Positions 33,721-46,290 are shown, numbered from the stretch's first letter. The stretch: DNA of 64,000 nt from Rhineura floridana (GCF_030035675.1 NC_084489.1:51307898-51371897), one strand, 5' to 3'. A program made the numbers and translations. The notes: generated by a model not told the origin, from the sequence alone.

Positions 33721-35130
33721 TCTCATAGAATCATAGAGTTGGAAGGGGCCTTGTAGGCCATCGAGTCCAACCCCCTGCTCACAGCAGGAAATCTAGAGCT
33801 AGAGCATATCCCGCAGATAGCTGTCCAGCCTCTGCTTGAAGACATCCAGCGAAGGAGATCCCACCACCTCCCTAGGCAGTCAGGTCCATTGCTGAACTGC
33901 CCTTACTGTCAAGAAGTACCTTCCAATGTCCAATCTGACGCTCCTGCAACTTAAAACCATTAGACCTAGTCCTACCCTCTGGGGCAGCAGAGAACAAATC
34001 TGTACCCTCCTCTATGTGACAGCCCTTCAGGTACTTAAAGAGTGTAATCATGTCACCCCTCAGCCTTCTCTTCACCAGACGGAACATGCCAAGTTCCTTC
34101 AACCTTTCCTCATAAGACTTGTTCTCCATACTGGCTATCATCCTCGTCGCCCTCTTCTGAACCCGCTCTAACTTGTCTATATCTTTCTTAAAATGAGGCG
34201 CCCAGAACTGAACACAGTATTCCAAATGAGGCCTGACTAATGCAGAATATAGTGGGACTATTACTTCCCTCGACCTGGAAACTATAGCTCTGTTTATGCA
34301 TCCCAAAACCGTGTTTGCCTTTTTTGCCGCAGCATCACACTGCTGGGTCATGTTCAACTTGCGATCCACTACAATTCCAAGGTCCTTCTCACACGCACTA
34401 CTGCTAAGCCGGGTATTTCCCATCCTGTACCCGTGCATTTTGTTTTTGTGGCCTAAATGCAGAATCCTGCATTTGTCTTTATTGAATGTCATTTTATTAA
34501 TTTCAGCTCAATTTTCTAGTCTATCCAGGTCCCTTTGGATTTTATTCCTGTCTTCCATTGTGTTAGCTATCCCTCCCAGTTTCATATCATCCGCAAACTT
34601 CATAAGGCTTCCCTCCACCCTGTCATCTAAGTCATTGATAAAAATGTTGAAGAGTATCGGCCCCAGGACAGAACCCTGTGCCACTCCACTCGAAACCTCC
34701 TTCCAGTCTGAAGCACAGCCACCGACGACCACTCTTTGAGTACGGTTTTCCAACCAGTTGTGAATCCACCTGACAGTATTTCCATGTAGTCCGCATTTGA
34801 CCAGTTTGCTAATCAAAAGGTCGTGGAGGACTTTGTCAAACGCTTTGCTGAAATCTAGAGAGATGACATCTACAGCATTTCCACCATCTACTAAGCTAGT
34901 GACCCGATCAAAAAAAGAAATAAGATTAGTTTGACAGGATTTTTTCTTGACAAACCCATGCTGGCTCCTACTAATCACAGCATTGTCATCTAGATAGTTG
35001 CCAATGGACTCTTTTATTATCCGTTCTAATATCTATCTTTCCCGGTATTGAAGTCAGACTGACCGGCCTGTAATTCCCCGGATCTTCTTTTTTACCCTTT
35101 TTAAAGAGCAGGATCTCCATCACCTCCAGC
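33721..35130 (-). mobile_element. CR1 LINE, 5'-truncated
   Basis: The left end carries the CR1 3' terminus (complement of ATAGAATCATAGAGTTGGAAGGG). On the - strand two collinear frames encode the reverse transcriptase: 34978-34508 with SQHGFVKKKSC, VISLDFSKAFDKVLHD, GVAQGSVLGPILFNIFIND and the catalytic KFADDMKLGG, then 34492-33872 with NKDKCRILHLGHKN, EKDLGIVVDRKLN, ALVRPHLEYCVQFWAPH and LERVQKRATRMI. The two are in the same frame, interrupted by a single TGA where Trp is expected. Decayed text beyond 34978 continues toward the PVSLTS motif. The endonuclease and ORF1 are absent. Confidence 0.92.
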
Positions 35131-35179
35131 CTTTATATACATATACATATATACATATTATATATATAAAAGACAGTTT

Positions 35180-35640
35180 TGAAAGCAACAAACAGAACTT
35201 CACTCAAGCTTGCTCTGGATCCCTATAAGGATTCCGTATGAACGTAATTGTGATTAACAAAACAGAGGTTTTTATTGTATTAACAAAACATTCCGCCTTC
35301 ATCAGCTGCTAACATACAAATGCTGTTACCAAGGTGGCAGTTATAGAGCTGTGAGGATGGAATGCTCAGAGGGGCTTCATTTGCAGAAGCTAAGTGGTGG
35401 TGGTACTATCCTCCAGGTTCAGGCCATGTGGTGTCAATGTGTCCAGAGAGTAAATCCAAAAGTTCTCCCTTTTAGTCAATGCTGCTGGATCTGCTGGCAT
35501 CTCTATCACTGTAATGGAAAAGTCCAACAGGCTGTGACCCTCGATGTTAAACAGGTATATATAAAACTTGGTACTATGAATTTTTCCTCTCCATTGTAGA
35601 CTAACTGATGGCTCCTTATAAAAATAAAAAAGTCTTGTTG
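35180..35640 (-). mobile_element. Penelope-like retroelement fragment (GIY-YIG C-terminus)
   Basis: The - strand reads EGHSLLDFSITVIEMP and then KRENFWIYSLDTLTPHGLN, the C-terminal part of the GIY-YIG endonuclease of vertebrate Penelope-like elements. Flanking noncoding text contains the complement of GCTGATGAAGGCGGAATG, in the 3' region. Only this end is preserved; no reverse transcriptase part is visible in the window. Confidence 0.75.
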
Positions 35641-35737
35641 CATGGTGGTCAGCTGAACTTCCCTATGGCAGCAAGCCTGTCCTTATGATGGATGTATCAG
35701 CCTGTTGGTACAGGTTCACCACTACAGTTACAGTAAC

Positions 35738-36092
35738 TTCAGATGACCTGTTTATTCAGCTTTCATCCTGATTTGGGGGCAAAGAGTTTACATAGTAGTT
35801 AGATTATATCTGGTCATTATGGAGAGTTCTGATTGGTTACTGAGGAGGTTATATGGCAATGAACATTCATCCTGATTTGCTAACATGTTTACATGGCTTC
35901 CCAATCATGATTTGTTGATTCCACACTTTTCAATGCATTTCCCTGTCACTTTCCAAATCATAAAAAGGCTGAGGGTTTTTTTTAAAAGTGGATTTGTTGT
36001 GCTAGGGTGACAGAGAGCTTTAATCCACTTCAGTCATGCAAACCTAAAATTCCAGTATCCACTTGAATCTCTCCCACTGAATACTGAGAGAG
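35738..36092 (+). repeat. Family F copy
   Basis: GATGACCTGTTTATTCAGC start; CTAGGGTGACAGAGAGCTTT interior. Confidence 0.65.
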
Positions 36093-36094
36093 GC

Positions 36095-36600
36095 ATCTTT
36101 AGTCAAAATAATATATATGAATTTTTTTGTTAGTCTTATGGAAAGGTCCTGCGTGATTCTCATGAAAGTGACTCAAATAATTTGAATGTCCTTCATTTTA
36201 ACAAGTGCAATGCCACCTTTCACATAATATAATGGTCAAGAAAATGTAATAACAATTACTACCAAAAAAATTGTCAAGGAGGACGCTTTCTGTCATGGAA
36301 CTGCCATGAGTCTTCCTTGAAAAATAATTTATAGCCATTTTAATCAAGATTATTGAGGTTATGCTCTACAAGTGTGTTTTTAAAGCAATTTAACTGAACA
36401 CTTGAAAGTAGAAGGGGGTTCCTTTTTATTATTTTTCCAATTATCATATCTTAAAGAATGTTATGGCTTTCCTAACATACAGTATATAAAAGTATCTATA
36501 ATATATCTAACCCATTTCAGTTAAGGTCAAAATGTACTGTGATTCAGAAGCAAACATCTGGCAGTGATCCCAGATTTAGGTTTTACAACACGATCCAGCT
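36095..36600. other. Unique AT-rich island, candidate conserved noncoding
   Basis: Repeat-free sequence with AATAACAATTACTACC, ATAATTTATAGCC and TTTTAATCAAGATTATTG, homeodomain-like cores typical of developmental enhancers. Evidence is compositional only. Confidence 0.4.
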
Positions 36601-36680
36601 ATTTGATGAACAGAAATTCACAAAAATCTTGCAAAGCTTGGGAGGAAAATATGTTTAGTTAGTTGTCTTGGTGATCTATT

Positions 36681-36864
<184 letters not shown>

Positions 36865-37094
36865 GCTGAATCTGAAAAGTAAAGACCAGCACACAATGAA
36901 ATCTTAGGCTGAGAAAATTGCTAAGAATCAAACTCATTCCTGGTGCAACTGTCATCAGGATCTTGAATTTCATGTAATATTTTTCCAGTTTACTACATTA
37001 AAGAATGTGCCTATTGTAATTTGTTTTAAAACGTTTTTAATATTGAATTTAAATTGGTATAATCTGTCCCAGAACCTTATGGTGAAGGGCAGGT

Positions 37095-37112
37095 AAGTAA
37101 GTAAGTAAGTAA

Positions 37113-37175
<63 letters not shown>
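37095..37175. repeat. (GTAA)n-(TAA)n microsatellite
   Basis: A short GTAA run is followed by about 20 TAA units. Confidence 0.95.
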
Positions 37176-37179
<4 letters not shown>

Positions 37180-37199
37180 CTTTCAGCATGTCAAAGTGG

Positions 37200-38625
37200 G
37201 AGATCAATATCCATTGACCACTCATGACAGAGGCAATGGAAGACTGTAGCCAACAGCAGCCAGCGAGGCAGTTTACTGGTGAGAACTGCAGGTAATTGCT
37301 CAACAGCAATTAATGGGAAAGATAATCCTTACTAGTAATAATCATTCAGAGAAGGCCATGGAAGCAGGGAACATCTCAGCCAGTACTATGTATGCATAAT
37401 CGACTGGTCAGCAGCCTGCTATGGCTGCAGGCTGCTGATGTCAGTAAACAATACTAGCCATTTAGCAACCAGGGTCTTGCATGATGCTCACTGAGACACC
37501 CTTAATCTCTATTGCTGAATGCCAACATTTACTAATAGAGACAAGACTTTTCCTGCCCCATCAGCAAATGACATTGCCATCTGCTACTAGTGGAAAAGAA
37601 TGGAAATACACCAATTTAACCTGTAAACAATTTCTGTATTTTGCACGTGTTCAACTGCTGGCATCACATGGAAAATATTAAATTATTTGATGCTGGTAAG
37701 CTTTCAGCATTTGTCCACTTGAAACCCCTGAAGCCTATGTGAAGGGTGATTTTGATGTCAGCGTAGTTTAGATCACATCTCCATCCATATAGATCAACTA
37801 CTACTTTTTGGTCTAACAGCTCCCAAACTAGGGGAAAAAATGGTCTTCAATTAAGTTCTACCCTTCTCAGAATTGATCCACACCACAAGTAACCCTGTTA
37901 GAAATGATCAAGCACAACATTCATTTCAACATCCGGTCTTTGTTTTGTTTCCCAGTTGGAAGCAGAAGGTGTATTTTTTTACACACAAAAAACCTGATTT
38001 CTTATGAACAAGAGAAGCCCTTCTTCAGGCAAGTTATACAAACTCACATAGGATACATGAATATAGCTGTGCCTCAGATCCCAAAGAGATATAGCCAGAA
38101 TCCAAAGAATGGGAAGAGAATTAAAGATGCGAGCAGACTCTGTTGTTTTGATTGCAGTGGTTTCTAATGCTGAAGAGACAAGCTGCTGTTCAGTTTCAAA
38201 AGAGGAATGTCTCTTCAGCAGTGGAAACAGCTTCCACTAAAACAAGAAACAAACTGTATGTACAGTGTTCTTTCCCCCATGCACCTACAATTTATTTAGT
38301 CCCAACCAGAGTTGGGAGGGATGAACTTCAGGGATGGGAAAGCACTTCAAAAACTAGAGTTATGACATATGATTTAAGCTGTTTTATGGGGCAAATGATG
38401 ATACTGTTGAATGAGCAGTACCAGTGGCTTGGTCAACCTGGCTGTAATAGGAAGACTCAACGGAAGAGATTGGACCTGCAGTTCATCACATTTACTCAAA
38501 CTGTTGTAAATGTCAGGAAATATGGGTCAATACACTAGGTAGGTTATCAGAGCCCCCAGAGGTATGTTTCCAGCAAGACCCTCAGTGCTGAAATGATTGT
38601 ATTGCATGCCAATGGTCAATAGTAA
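37200..38625. other. Unassigned unique sequence
   Basis: No recognisable repeat. The + strand frame at 38152-38538 (128 codons) has no known domain. Confidence 0.45.
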
Positions 38626-38629
38626 CATC

Positions 38630-38630
<1 letters not shown>

Positions 38631-38681
<51 letters not shown>
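38631..38681. repeat. (ATT)n microsatellite
   Basis: About 17 uninterrupted ATT units. Confidence 0.95.
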
Positions 38682-38689
38682 TCAGCATT

Positions 38690-39825
38690 TGTAAATGAAA
38701 AGAAAGTTTTGAAATGCCTCAACTACTCAAGAAAACTATGTGGGAATCATTAATTTCCACAAGATTTTGTTCTGTAATCACAATTGCCTATTTGTTCAAA
38801 TGGTGCTTTCTGTATTACTATCACAACACACTCCTGGAATTCTCAGTGCACAAAAAAATTGAGGGAATATAATGATGTCAAGATGAAACGCTGTCAGTAC
38901 CTAGGTAGAAAAATGACATAAGGATGTCAGAAATGAAAGGGAATTATATCAATGTGTGTTGTACAGCCACTCAACAAATTGTAAAAATAGGAAAGGCTCC
39001 ACAATTTAGGGCACTGTTTTGTTATGACAGAAATGCTCAAACATATTTTTTTTAAAAAAAGAGAGAAACTGGCATTTTCCAGCAGCCAAATAGCTCTTTT
39101 TCTCCCCAATACATCAATCAAAATTATTTTTTCATATCCCAAATGGGTATCTTTTTTGCACAGGACACTAGAGTATGTTTAAAAAAACACTTTCCCAGTG
39201 TTCAGCTAGTCATATCTTTTTGTTTCTTCCTCAAGATCTCCTTTTAAGGTCTGTGATTCATTTTAAGATAATGGTCACCTCTCCTTCAGGGCAATATGAA
39301 AAGCTGTATAAAGTGAAGCCCCACCGCATTCAGTTCTTCTATGAAAGGCACGGAAGTTGTCTTTCATAGAGATAAGATGACACTCTATCCTTAGTGAAAG
39401 CCTATATGGCACTGTTGGTACGATCAATCTCCACCTGTCATTCCTCTAGTATTCTCCTTACCGTTGTTCACAAAAAAACTTAGAAAAGCTGACACCCTTG
39501 GGGGAGAGGGAGAGAGAGAATCTTAGTGTGCTTCAATCACCCAATTATAGATTTCAGCACAATAGTGAACATCATGGATGATCAGTATTGTTCAGCAACA
39601 GAAAAGAAATCTGACAGAATGATTTATAAATATGGAGGCCTCAACCTTCCCAGAATATTTAAATGGTCTAACTCCTTGGAAACATGCTAAAATGAATAAA
39701 ATTATGTCTCTTACAAAATCATTAAAAGGGGGGAAATGTAGCCTTCAGTTGTTTTAGAACAATTTGCTTTCAAAAAGTTTCCAGAAACTTGTTGAATAGA
39801 TCAGAATCAAAATGATAGTTGAACT
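38690..39825. other. Unique AT-rich island, candidate conserved noncoding
   Basis: The core 38740-38850 reads GGGAATCATTAATTTCCAC, then CTGTAATCACAATTGCC and CAAATGGTGC, combining TAAT cores with E-boxes. There is no repeat and no coding frame. Confidence 0.4.
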
Positions 39826-39830
39826 TTATA

Positions 39831-40059
39831 GCCGCTGTGGTGTAATGGTCAGCATACTGGACTATGACCTGGGAGACCAGGGTTCGAGTCCCCACTCAGC
39901 CATGAAGCTCACTGGATGACCTTGGGCCAGTCACTATCTTTCAGCCTAACTTACCTCACAGGGTTGTTCTAAGGATAAGATGGAGAGGGGAAAACCATGT
40001 ACACCACTCTGAGCTCCTTGGAGGAAAGGTGGGATATAAATGTAATAAATAAATAAATA
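39831..40059 (+). mobile_element. tRNA-headed CORE-SINE with L2-like tail
   Basis: Full copy with a B box in GGTTCGAGTCC, core GACCTTGGGCCAGTCAC, and tail GTGGGATATAAATGTAATAAA. Confidence 0.82.
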
Positions 40060-40254
40060 GTGTCCATGCTTCTGCAATTCTGTTGGCTCTCTTTATAAAG
40101 TATTAATGTTTACAAAGTGTTGTTTAAGCATAATGTGTTGCTTATATGTCTATAGGTAGAAGAGGTGGATGAGGGCCAAAATACCTGAAGTTCAGCTCCA
40201 ATAAGATCAAGAGGCTGTGTTCAACCTGTTCTGGAAAGGGTTATATCCCCCCCT

Positions 40255-40390
40255 AAAGCAAGGTTGAGAACTATGTGGTCCTGTGGTTGGACTCCAGCTC
40301 ACTTAAAGCCCAGCCAAAATATCCATTGGTCAGGAATGATGAGAGGGTAGAGTCCAATGACATCTGGAGGGCACTAGACTGGCTACCCTT
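40255..40390. mobile_element. Family A MITE
   Basis: First of two tandem copies; TCCATTGGTCAGGAATGATG centre and ACATCTGGAGGGCACTAG arm. Confidence 0.7.
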
Positions 40391-40427
40391 CAATTATACT
40401 GAAGACATTCAGATGTTACACTAAACC

Positions 40428-40545
40428 AAGGGTAGCCAATGTGATGCCCTCTAGAAGTTGTTGGATTATAGCTCTCATCAGCACCAGTCAGTATGGCCAA
40501 TGGTCAGGAATTATGGGAATTGTAGTCCAACAACCTCTGGAGAGG
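40428..40545. mobile_element. Family A MITE
   Basis: Second copy only about 40 bp after the first; ATGCCCTCTAGAAGTTGTTGG and TTGTAGTCCAACAACCTCTGG arms. Confidence 0.75.
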
Positions 40546-40772
40546 GTGTCCCTGGGTGATCAGATGCAAAGGAACAGGGCACCTGTACCTAACACTGGTG
40601 ATGATGAGGACATTTCCATGGAAAAACGTTTTCCACCACTGTAACAGGCACCTAGCAGGGTTCCCTCTTTGATCCAACTCAAAGGTACAGGAGCAGCCCT
40701 TTTGGCTACCCAAGCAGAAATAGGAGCACACCAAGTAAGCCCATTGCTCCATCTAGCTCAGTATTATTTACA

Positions 40773-41050
40773 ACAGGGTGGGGAACCCCTGGCCCGTGGG
40801 TGAAATGTGGCCCATAGGGCTGCCCCATCTGACCCCCAATCTCTCCTCTTTACCCCACCTTGCTTTCCACAACAACGGCTTGTCCTTTCAAAAGCTGTTG
40901 AGGCTTGTTCTGAAAAGGCTTCCGTGGGTGCAAACGGAAGCTTTTCAAAATCCTGATTGCTGGAAGGGGGCACCATTTTTGGTAGGGGTCACAGCTGGGG
41001 AGTGGAGGGTGAGCTGCAACCCCCTGCCAAGCCTTCCCCCTCCCTGTGGC
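40773..41050. mobile_element. Family B element inside a tRNA-type SINE
   Basis: It starts CAGGGTGGGGAACCCCTGG immediately after the SINE text AGTATTATTTACAA, and the SINE resumes with GACTGGCAGCGACTCTCC after 41058. The right terminus is not preserved. Confidence 0.6.
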
Positions 41051-41058
41051 AATTGGGC

Positions 41059-41190
41059 TTGACTGGCAGCGACTCTCCAAGTTTCAGACAGGAGTCTCTC
41101 CCAGCCCTACCTGAAGATCCCAGGCACTGAACTTGGGACCTTCTGCATGCAAGGCAGATGTTCTGTCACCAAGCGATGGACTTTCTCCAG
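41059..41190 (-). mobile_element. tRNA(Ala)-like SINE, head part of an interrupted copy
   Basis: GACTGGCAGCGACTCTCC through GACCTTCTGCATGCAAGG; the remaining part (CATCTAGCTCAGTATTATTT) lies at 40735-40772, beyond the family B insertion. Confidence 0.7.
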
Positions 41191-41294
41191 CACAAGCTCC
41201 CCCCTCCCCAGCTGAGAATTTAACCTGTGACCATAGGACTGGAGAGCAAAATGATTCTGACTGTGGGGCCCCCAGGATGCTATTCAATGGTGGC

Positions 41295-41462
41295 TGCACA
41301 GAGCCCAACGGTAGGTGGAGCCAGAACCAACGACGGACAGAGCCAACTAACTAATTAGGCAGTGGACTGGTTGTAAGTAGGCAGGCCAGGGGTGGCTGAG
41401 GACAGACTGAGGTCGGTGGGGGAGTGCCCCATCTGCCCAAATGGACCAGTCTCCACTGATGC
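41295..41462 (+). repeat. Family I copy
   Basis: GTAGGTGGAGCCAGAACC and AAATGGACCAGTCTCCACTG. Confidence 0.6.
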
Positions 41463-41469
41463 CACTCTA

Positions 41470-42220
41470 TATTCACAGGGAGTGGTTCAAATGGCCCAGC
41501 TTACCGAGAATCCCCTAGATTGATTAGCAATCTGCCTCACTAACTGATTTGCAATTCATAGCCCATTTGTTGCAGAATAGTTTTATGAAAGTCAGTGAAG
41601 AGACTGCTTGGGAGGAAATGGAGAGGAGATTGCAGATGAAATATGCTTTCTGTTAAAATATGAATCTTCGGCTCAAACATGGATGATTGCCATTTCCAGC
41701 CATTATCTAGAAGAGCATGAGTTGATCCGTTCTTTGCTAATTGAAAATATGGCTTTCTGGGTTCTCATCATATGAGAATAGGAATATTGTTTTCTAAAGT
41801 TTTTCTTCCTTTTGGGAGGTAATTTAATGATTTGGGGGTGATTTTTGTCCCTCTTCTACAAATTAATCAATTGTGACTAGCCATATTCAATTATATTCAA
41901 AAGCTCCTTTATTTTTGTTACTTTGACCAATGGGGCACTTTACCCAGGTCATCCATATATAAAGCAGCTTATTCAGACAGTTTCTAGTGTAAGAATCTGA
42001 GGACACTCCTATACAATCACTTTAGTTCTTTAAGAAACAATTGAAGACTACTAGATTTCTCTTGAGGTTCAACGTTAAAAGTATTTACTACTCAGTCATA
42101 GGCCCCACTGTGTTCAGTAGGTATAGGATTGTGGCCTCAGTTTCCTGGCTGGACTTCTCTACTATGTTGTTTCCCAATCTTCCAGGGTAAGGGAAAGGCA
42201 GCAAAGTAATGGTGTTCTCT
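41470..42220. other. Unique AT-rich island, candidate conserved noncoding
   Basis: Repeat-free; the core 41500-41960 includes TAGATTGATTAGCAATC, TTTGCTAATTGAAAAT, GGTAATTTAATGATT and AAATTAATCAATTGTG. A family D-like trace lies at 42085-42135. Confidence 0.4.
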
Positions 42221-42227
42221 TAAACCA

Positions 42228-42362
42228 GGGATAGCCAACAGAGTGCCCTCCAGAAGTTGTGGACTGGACTCACATCAACCCTAACCAAAATAGCCAATGG
42301 TCAGGAATGATGAGAATTTTAATCTAGCAACATCTGGAGGGCACAATGTTTGTTACCCCTGT
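42228..42362. mobile_element. Family A MITE
   Basis: GCCCTCCAGAAGTTGTGGAC and GCAACATCTGGAGGGCACAA arms. Confidence 0.7.
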
Positions 42363-43246
42363 TCTACAAAAGGATATAGTTGAGGAGGAATGCAGGGGAA
42401 CACAGCTACAGGACTTTTTTTAGAGAAGGAGTTATGGCATCTCCTGCAGCCCCAGGATAGTTGACAGACCTTCCTTGCCCTGGCAAGGGACTGATATGAC
42501 AATGAGGCTTTCAAGTTTGTTCAGAACAGATTAGCATAGAAAACTTCAGAGAATGAGGACTATTTAAACTGAGGCTGGCTACTTCTTTCCTTTCCTTTGA
42601 TGAGGTTACTACTTCACACTAACAGTTTTAAATTATAACATTTCTTTACAAGATTGCTTGCATTTCTAATTGAAAGCTTTCAGCTGGTTGAAGATCTTTT
42701 GTTGAAGCTCAGTGTGCTTTTAAAATTATGCTGCCAGAAGTAAGCACCACCAGGTACAATGGAGCTTACCTTCAGGAAGGTATGCATTGGATTGCAATCA
42801 TGCTGATCCTAATAAATTGGTTATTGTGCTATGTGCTGCTGCATGTAGGGGTATGTGTGCATGTATACGTATATAATAGATCAACAAAGTTGCCTAGATT
42901 TTTTTACTCGCCTAGGAAGTGTAGCTATGGAATCTCCTTGGGGTTGTGGCTATCAGGGCTGGGATGATGAGCTCCTGCTCTTCCAGATTTACCACTACAC
43001 CCGTTTCTAAACATGCCAATGAATAAACTTAATTGAACATCAAAACGTATATGCTATTATCCATGTTTGTTTGAATGCATGTTTTATTGAAGCACCTACT
43101 GTGAGGTTGTTGTTTTTTTGTCTCACGCATAACAGAAGTCTCTGAGAAGCAATACCCAGTGGTGAACTCTTAATGACATATTCTGTCCTCCACATGAAAA
43201 GTTATGGTACAAAATTTTACAGAGTAGATTTACTAAAAAAAGGTCG

Positions 43247-43497
43247 CTTCCAGATAACATGTAAACTGAGCATTCATTCTGGGTTTTTTTCCCCAGAGAA
43301 CTTATATGACATCACATCAAGCAATTGTTGTCCCACACTTTCTGGTGCATTTTCCTGTCACCTTTCTTACCACAGAAAGTCTGGGGAAGTTTTTTGGGGG
43401 GGAGAACGGGCTTGTTGTGAAAAATCCACTTTAATTGTGCAAAGTGAATTTGGTGGTGTGTGACAGAATCCCATCTGCAAAATAGTGACAGTGTGGA
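43247..43497 (+). repeat. Family F copy
   Basis: GCTTCCAGATAACATG start and GTGACAGTGTGGAAGC end, an inverted pair supporting a DNA-element origin. Confidence 0.65.
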
Positions 43498-44229
43498 AGC
43501 AGCCTAAATAGCTGTTGAATTTATCTTTAATCATAGACATGCCCATTTGAGGCTGGAGAAACACATGCAGTTGTCCTGAGTTCAGCACATCTCCACCTCT
43601 GTTTTCTGAAATCAGGCGCACAGAACATTAGTTAAACTCCACCCCTTTTTACTCCAAAACCTGGGAAATTGGAGACTGAATGTGCTTTACCTTGAAGTCA
43701 GCTTCACACAGACTCCAAAACTGATCAGTAACCCCATTGTGTGTCTGACTGCAAGACTTTGCTGTAGGCTCAGGCAGAGATGATCTGGCCCAACGCTTTG
43801 CTGTAGGCTGCCCGAAAAGGTCTGACATCAGCAGTGGGAAAGGGAGATGTATCCAGCCGTGGCCAAATATGTTTCAGACCGCAGCCAGACAAAACAGTCT
43901 CGCTGCTTTTGAGACAACTAGTGTGCATGTAGCCTGAGATACAGGAATTCCTCAAAGGAAAAAGCACAGTGAGACTCATAATCAGACCTCCTTTGCATGC
44001 TCAGATGTGCATGAATCCCTGAGTGAATCCTTATTTCAAGCAGGCATCTGTGCAATATCCTTGAATGAAATTGAGAACTTTGCATGCATGCAGCAATCAT
44101 GTTTTCAGATGCACAACCCAATTCACTGCATATTTACTGGGTTTAATGAGGTTTACTCATGTGAAACTATGCATAGGATTGTAGCCTTACAGCACAATCC
44201 CATAGATGTGTGTGATGCAGAAGCAGGAA

Positions 44230-44650
44230 TAGGCGAATGTGTCCATTTTGGTTTCTCAGTTTCTCATTTTTTCAATCTTAAGTTCAGCTCTCCACATTTC
44301 CACATCAGTCCTCATTTTTAAAAAAAGTCTTCATGAAAATTTATCAGCATTTTAGTGCAAATTTCTCCTGATATACACATTTTTGTATGCAAGTTTGCCA
44401 TATACACACATTTTTCCCAAGGCAATCTTCCCAAATATAATGCATTTTTGTATGTTATTTTCACTCATCTGTGTATTTTATGTACGCTTTACCCTCGTAT
44501 GTGCAATTTTTAACACATTACTTGCAAAATTCAGAGAAGTGCAAATTTTTAAGGATGACTGTGTTTTGGTTCACATATTGTTTCAGAAAGTGGGAATTAG
44601 GTAAGCTCACCTTTCAACGAAAACTGAATGGAATTTCTCCCCCATCCCTA
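44230..44650. mobile_element. hAT-type nonautonomous element, family E copy 3
   Basis: A 421-bp, more diverged copy ends CCCCCATCCCTA and shares the GCATTTTTGTATGTTATTTT tract. Its left terminus is altered and no clear duplication remains. Confidence 0.75.
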
Positions 44651-44654
44651 CTAA

Positions 44655-44717
44655 GGATTAAGTCCAATTGAGTTCAATAGGATTTACTCCCAGGTACATA
44701 AATGTAAGATTGCAGTT
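44655..44717. repeat. Family D copy adjoining family E copy 3
   Basis: TTAAGTCCAATTGAGTTCAATAG and GATTTACTCCCAGGTAC. Confidence 0.6.
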
Positions 44718-44899
44718 TCAATTACCTGTTATCCTTCTGAAGCCCATCAGGATTATTTATTTTTTAGATTTCTATCCCACCCTTCATAATTTCCATGATC
44801 CCAGAGTGGATTATGCAACTCCCATGCCAATCTCTAGAACTTCAACTTTCTGTACACTGGAAGAAACAACCCTTTCTCGTGCCTCAAGTCATTTTCCTT

Positions 44900-46290
44900 C
44901 AGATGGAGTCAGCTTTAAATCAAGAAGAAATCTTATTTATGCAGGCAGGGGTTTTAAAAAAGAAAGAAAGAAAGAAATTGAAGTAAGTTTTGCTCCTAGC
45001 CCATCTAGAATTTCAGTGAAGGATGAGCATGTAATTTGTTAGAGGCTTCTGAAAATGTTTGCCTGAACCACTAAGGAATAAAAACAAGCTGGAGAGGAGG
45101 ATTGTTGGTCTAACAGGAAAGAATAAAAAACAGGCTTTAAAATAAAATCATATAATTTTTCTCCTTTCAGGGAAGTGGTTCCACAGAAATGTGTTCTGCC
45201 TTCATCTTACGATCCAAACATGAGTAATGTCAAAAAGGTCCACACTGTGGAACTCATTAAAAATACTTCATTAACCTCCATATTATTGAAACTGGTTTTT
45301 AAAATGCGATTTCTCCTTCCTCCATCCAAAAAAAAAAAAAGTAGCTGAGTATTTCTCTTGTGCACACACACCAAAAAAAAGAGTATGTTTAAAAAACACA
45401 AAATATTCAAAATGTCAATGTTGTGACAACATCTTTCCCCAGCTGAATTATACGGTGCCTTGAGTCATCAACTTTGCAAATGCCAAATTCACATACAAAG
45501 TAACAACAAAGACTGACGTTACTATTCAGGTCACAGATGTATTAAGAAACAGATGTGATTTCTTTAAAGAGTTGATCACCCATTTCTCTGTTTCCTGCAT
45601 AATCAAGACTCCCACAGAAAACTGACACTTCAAGGTCTTTCATACATTTATATCTTTAAAGAAACAAGCGTGCCTGTCGCCCTGTCAGTTGCCCCTTGTT
45701 GAAAAAACGATTGACTTTCCCACTGTACCGCTTCTGCCTTCTACTGGGCTCAGGAATACACCAGGTGCGTCCTGTGTGCGCAATTGATTATTCTGCGTTA
45801 CGCAGCAGGGATGCCTCTTATCAAAGTCTGGTTGCCCTGCTTGCGGTGGGGAGACATACACATGTAAGGTAGAAAACACAGCTGCAGAAGTTTTTATTAT
45901 TATTATTTCATTTTTGTTTTGCCTTAATATTCCAAAATTATACAAATGCAGAACTATGGAGGGATGGGGAAGATTCCATAGACCCCTTACTTTTATGGGA
46001 GCAGGGTCCCAATGTCTCCAGTATCCTACGGACCAATCAGCATGAAAGGGGAATGTGGTGGCCACTGAGAAGAGTCTTCTGGAAGCTATCATGGTATTCT
46101 TCTTGCTGAATCTCAAAAAGGCATACCCTCATCCTGCACTCATCACTCAGCAGAACTCCAAAGAAAGTAAGAGACTGGAAGCTCACTTTATTGTATAATC
46201 TTGAAGGGGGCATGGCATGACTATCCGGATGGGACCCTGCACTTCTGAATTTGCCACTATACTACTGTACATCCTCTTGTAATGGTTGAT
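44900..46290. other. Unassigned sequence
   Basis: Mostly unique. A - strand frame of 143 codons at 45685-46116 has no recognisable domain and lies partly across simple ATT-rich DNA. Confidence 0.4.

Noticed and set aside
38152-38538. 128-codon + strand open frame
   Set aside because: No domain or codon pattern seen; treated as chance in AT-rich unique DNA.
45685-46116. 143-codon - strand open frame
   Set aside because: No recognisable domain, it runs across a simple (ATT) region, and no splice or synteny support; likely chance.
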